A stretch of DNA of 7,039 bases from Gammaproteobacteria bacterium. Lineage in GTDB: Bacteria; Pseudomonadota; Gammaproteobacteria; Pseudomonadales; Porticoccaceae. Location of the stretch: positions 1 through 7,039 of the forward strand of contig SBGI01000125.1 of assembly GCA_006227015.1 (NCBI GenBank), read 5' to 3'. Both the position numbers and the translations under genes were made by a program. Under the pieces are notes generated by a model. The model saw nothing but the letters and a program-made list of their open reading frames with translations, was not told where the DNA came from and did not search any database. Below are positions 6,260 to 7,039 of this stretch, piece by piece. Within the stretch, counting starts at the first letter, position 1. Each line of letters begins with the position of its first letter.

Positions 6260-7018
6260 ATGGCGGCGAAGAAAATAGCCCTGGTCACCCTGTTTCCCGA
6301 GATGTTCGCCGCGCTGAGCGAATACGGCATCAGTAGCCGGGCGATCAAGCAGGGTTTGCTGGAACTGGGCTTCTTTAATCCCAGAACCCATACCAGCGAC
6401 CGACACCAGACGGTGGACAGCCGACCCTACGGCGGTGGTCCCGGTATGGTGATGATGATAGAACCACTGCGGCAGGCCATTAACGAGGCGCGGCAGTGGA
6501 TCGGAGGTCCGGCTAAGGTTGTGTACCTTTCCCCGCAGGGGCAGGTGCTGGACCAACCGGCGGTGAATAAGCTGGCTCTCGACGATGATCTGATCCTGCT
6601 GGCAGGACGTTACGAAGGTGTCGATGAACGGCTGATTCAGATGGAGATCGATGAGGAGTGGTCTATCGGCGATTACGTCCTCAGTGGTGGTGAGTTACCC
6701 GCCATGGTGTTGATGGACGCGTTGATACGGCAACTGCCCGGTGCACTGGGTCACGAGGATTCCGCCGATCAGGATTCCTTCGCGGCGGGGCTGCTGGATT
6801 GCCCGCATTACACCCGGCCGGAACAGTACGAAGATTTACAGGTGCCCGAGGTGTTGTTGTCGGGCAACCACGAGAAGATCAGGCGGTGGCGGCTGGAGCA
6901 GTCATTGCGAAGAACCTGGCAGCGACGCCCGGATCTATTGGACAAGCTGGCGCTCAGTGACGAGCAACGGCAATTACTGGACAGGATTGTCAAAGAGTCG
7001 GCAGATGAAAGCGACTAA
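6260..7018 (+). CDS. trmD: tRNA (guanine-N1)-methyltransferase TrmD
   Basis: TrmD methylates G37 at N1 in tRNAs that read CNN codons, using S-adenosylmethionine, and so prevents +1 frameshifting. The 252-residue protein is close to E. coli's 255. The SPOUT trefoil-knot motifs are intact: YLSPQGQ at 89–95, [13 protein letters not shown] at 113–125 and [17 protein letters not shown] at 133–149. The catalytic Asp expected at E. coli D169 falls at D172 (SADQDSF). [12 protein letters not shown] at 177–188 and [13 protein letters not shown] at 199–211 are also conserved. The start ATG at 6260 has GGAG (6247–6250) nine bases upstream, a good ribosome site. The N-terminus reads [16 protein letters not shown] rather than the more usual MWIGxxSLFPEMF, a small extension. 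The gene lies 24 bp after rimM. The stop at 7016–7018 is complete. rplS is expected next but lies outside the window. Confidence 0.99.
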   Translation: MAAKKIALVTLFPEMFAALSEYGISSRAIKQGLLELGFFNPRTHTSDRHQTVDSRPYGGGPGMVMMIEPLRQAINEARQWIGGPAKVVYLSPQGQVLDQPAVNKLALDDDLILLAGRYEGVDERLIQMEIDEEWSIGDYVLSGGELPAMVLMDALIRQLPGALGHEDSADQDSFAAGLLDCPHYTRPEQYEDLQVPEVLLSGNHEKIRRWRLEQSLRRTWQRRPDLLDKLALSDEQRQLLDRIVKESADESD

Positions 7019-7039
7019 GTTGTTTTCCTCTCTGTGCGA

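Overview
The window looks like the core chromosome of a gammaproteobacterium. I infer a marine or environmental member of the Pseudomonadales/Cellvibrionales type from the protein sequences and from the gene order ffh–rpsP–rimM–trmD with a divergent ypjD and CNNM/CorB-type gene on the other side of ffh. The genus cannot be fixed from this sequence alone. Base composition looks even across the window, and I see no insertion sequence, phage gene, tRNA, rRNA or CRISPR array. This is a conserved housekeeping locus, and I did not find a new system in it.

Left part (1–1398): a Nudix hydrolase with an N-terminal zinc ribbon runs leftward off the window edge. Its 63-bp upstream gap is shared with a rightward CoA-pyrophosphatase-type Nudix hydrolase. 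A 63-residue DUF1289 four-cysteine protein follows in the same direction. A small hairpin at 1403–1422 lies between this group and the convergent gene on its right.

Middle part (1441–3678, minus strand): a DUF21–CBS–CorC_HlyC membrane protein (YfjD/CorB family) lies downstream of ypjD, a CcsA-type polytopic membrane protein. Both probably belong to one leftward transcription unit starting near ffh. The ypjD–ffh gap (3679–3811) must hold divergent promoters.

Right part (3812–7039, plus strand): ffh encodes the protein subunit of the signal recognition particle. A 203-bp gap follows, holding a good sigma-70 promoter and a GC-rich leader with hairpins. Then come rpsP (ribosomal protein S16), rimM (30S maturation factor) and trmD (tRNA m1G37 methyltransferase), spaced 31 and 24 bp apart as one operon. 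rplS is expected just past the right edge but is not in the window. Together these genes cover membrane protein targeting, 30S assembly and reading-frame maintenance by tRNA modification.
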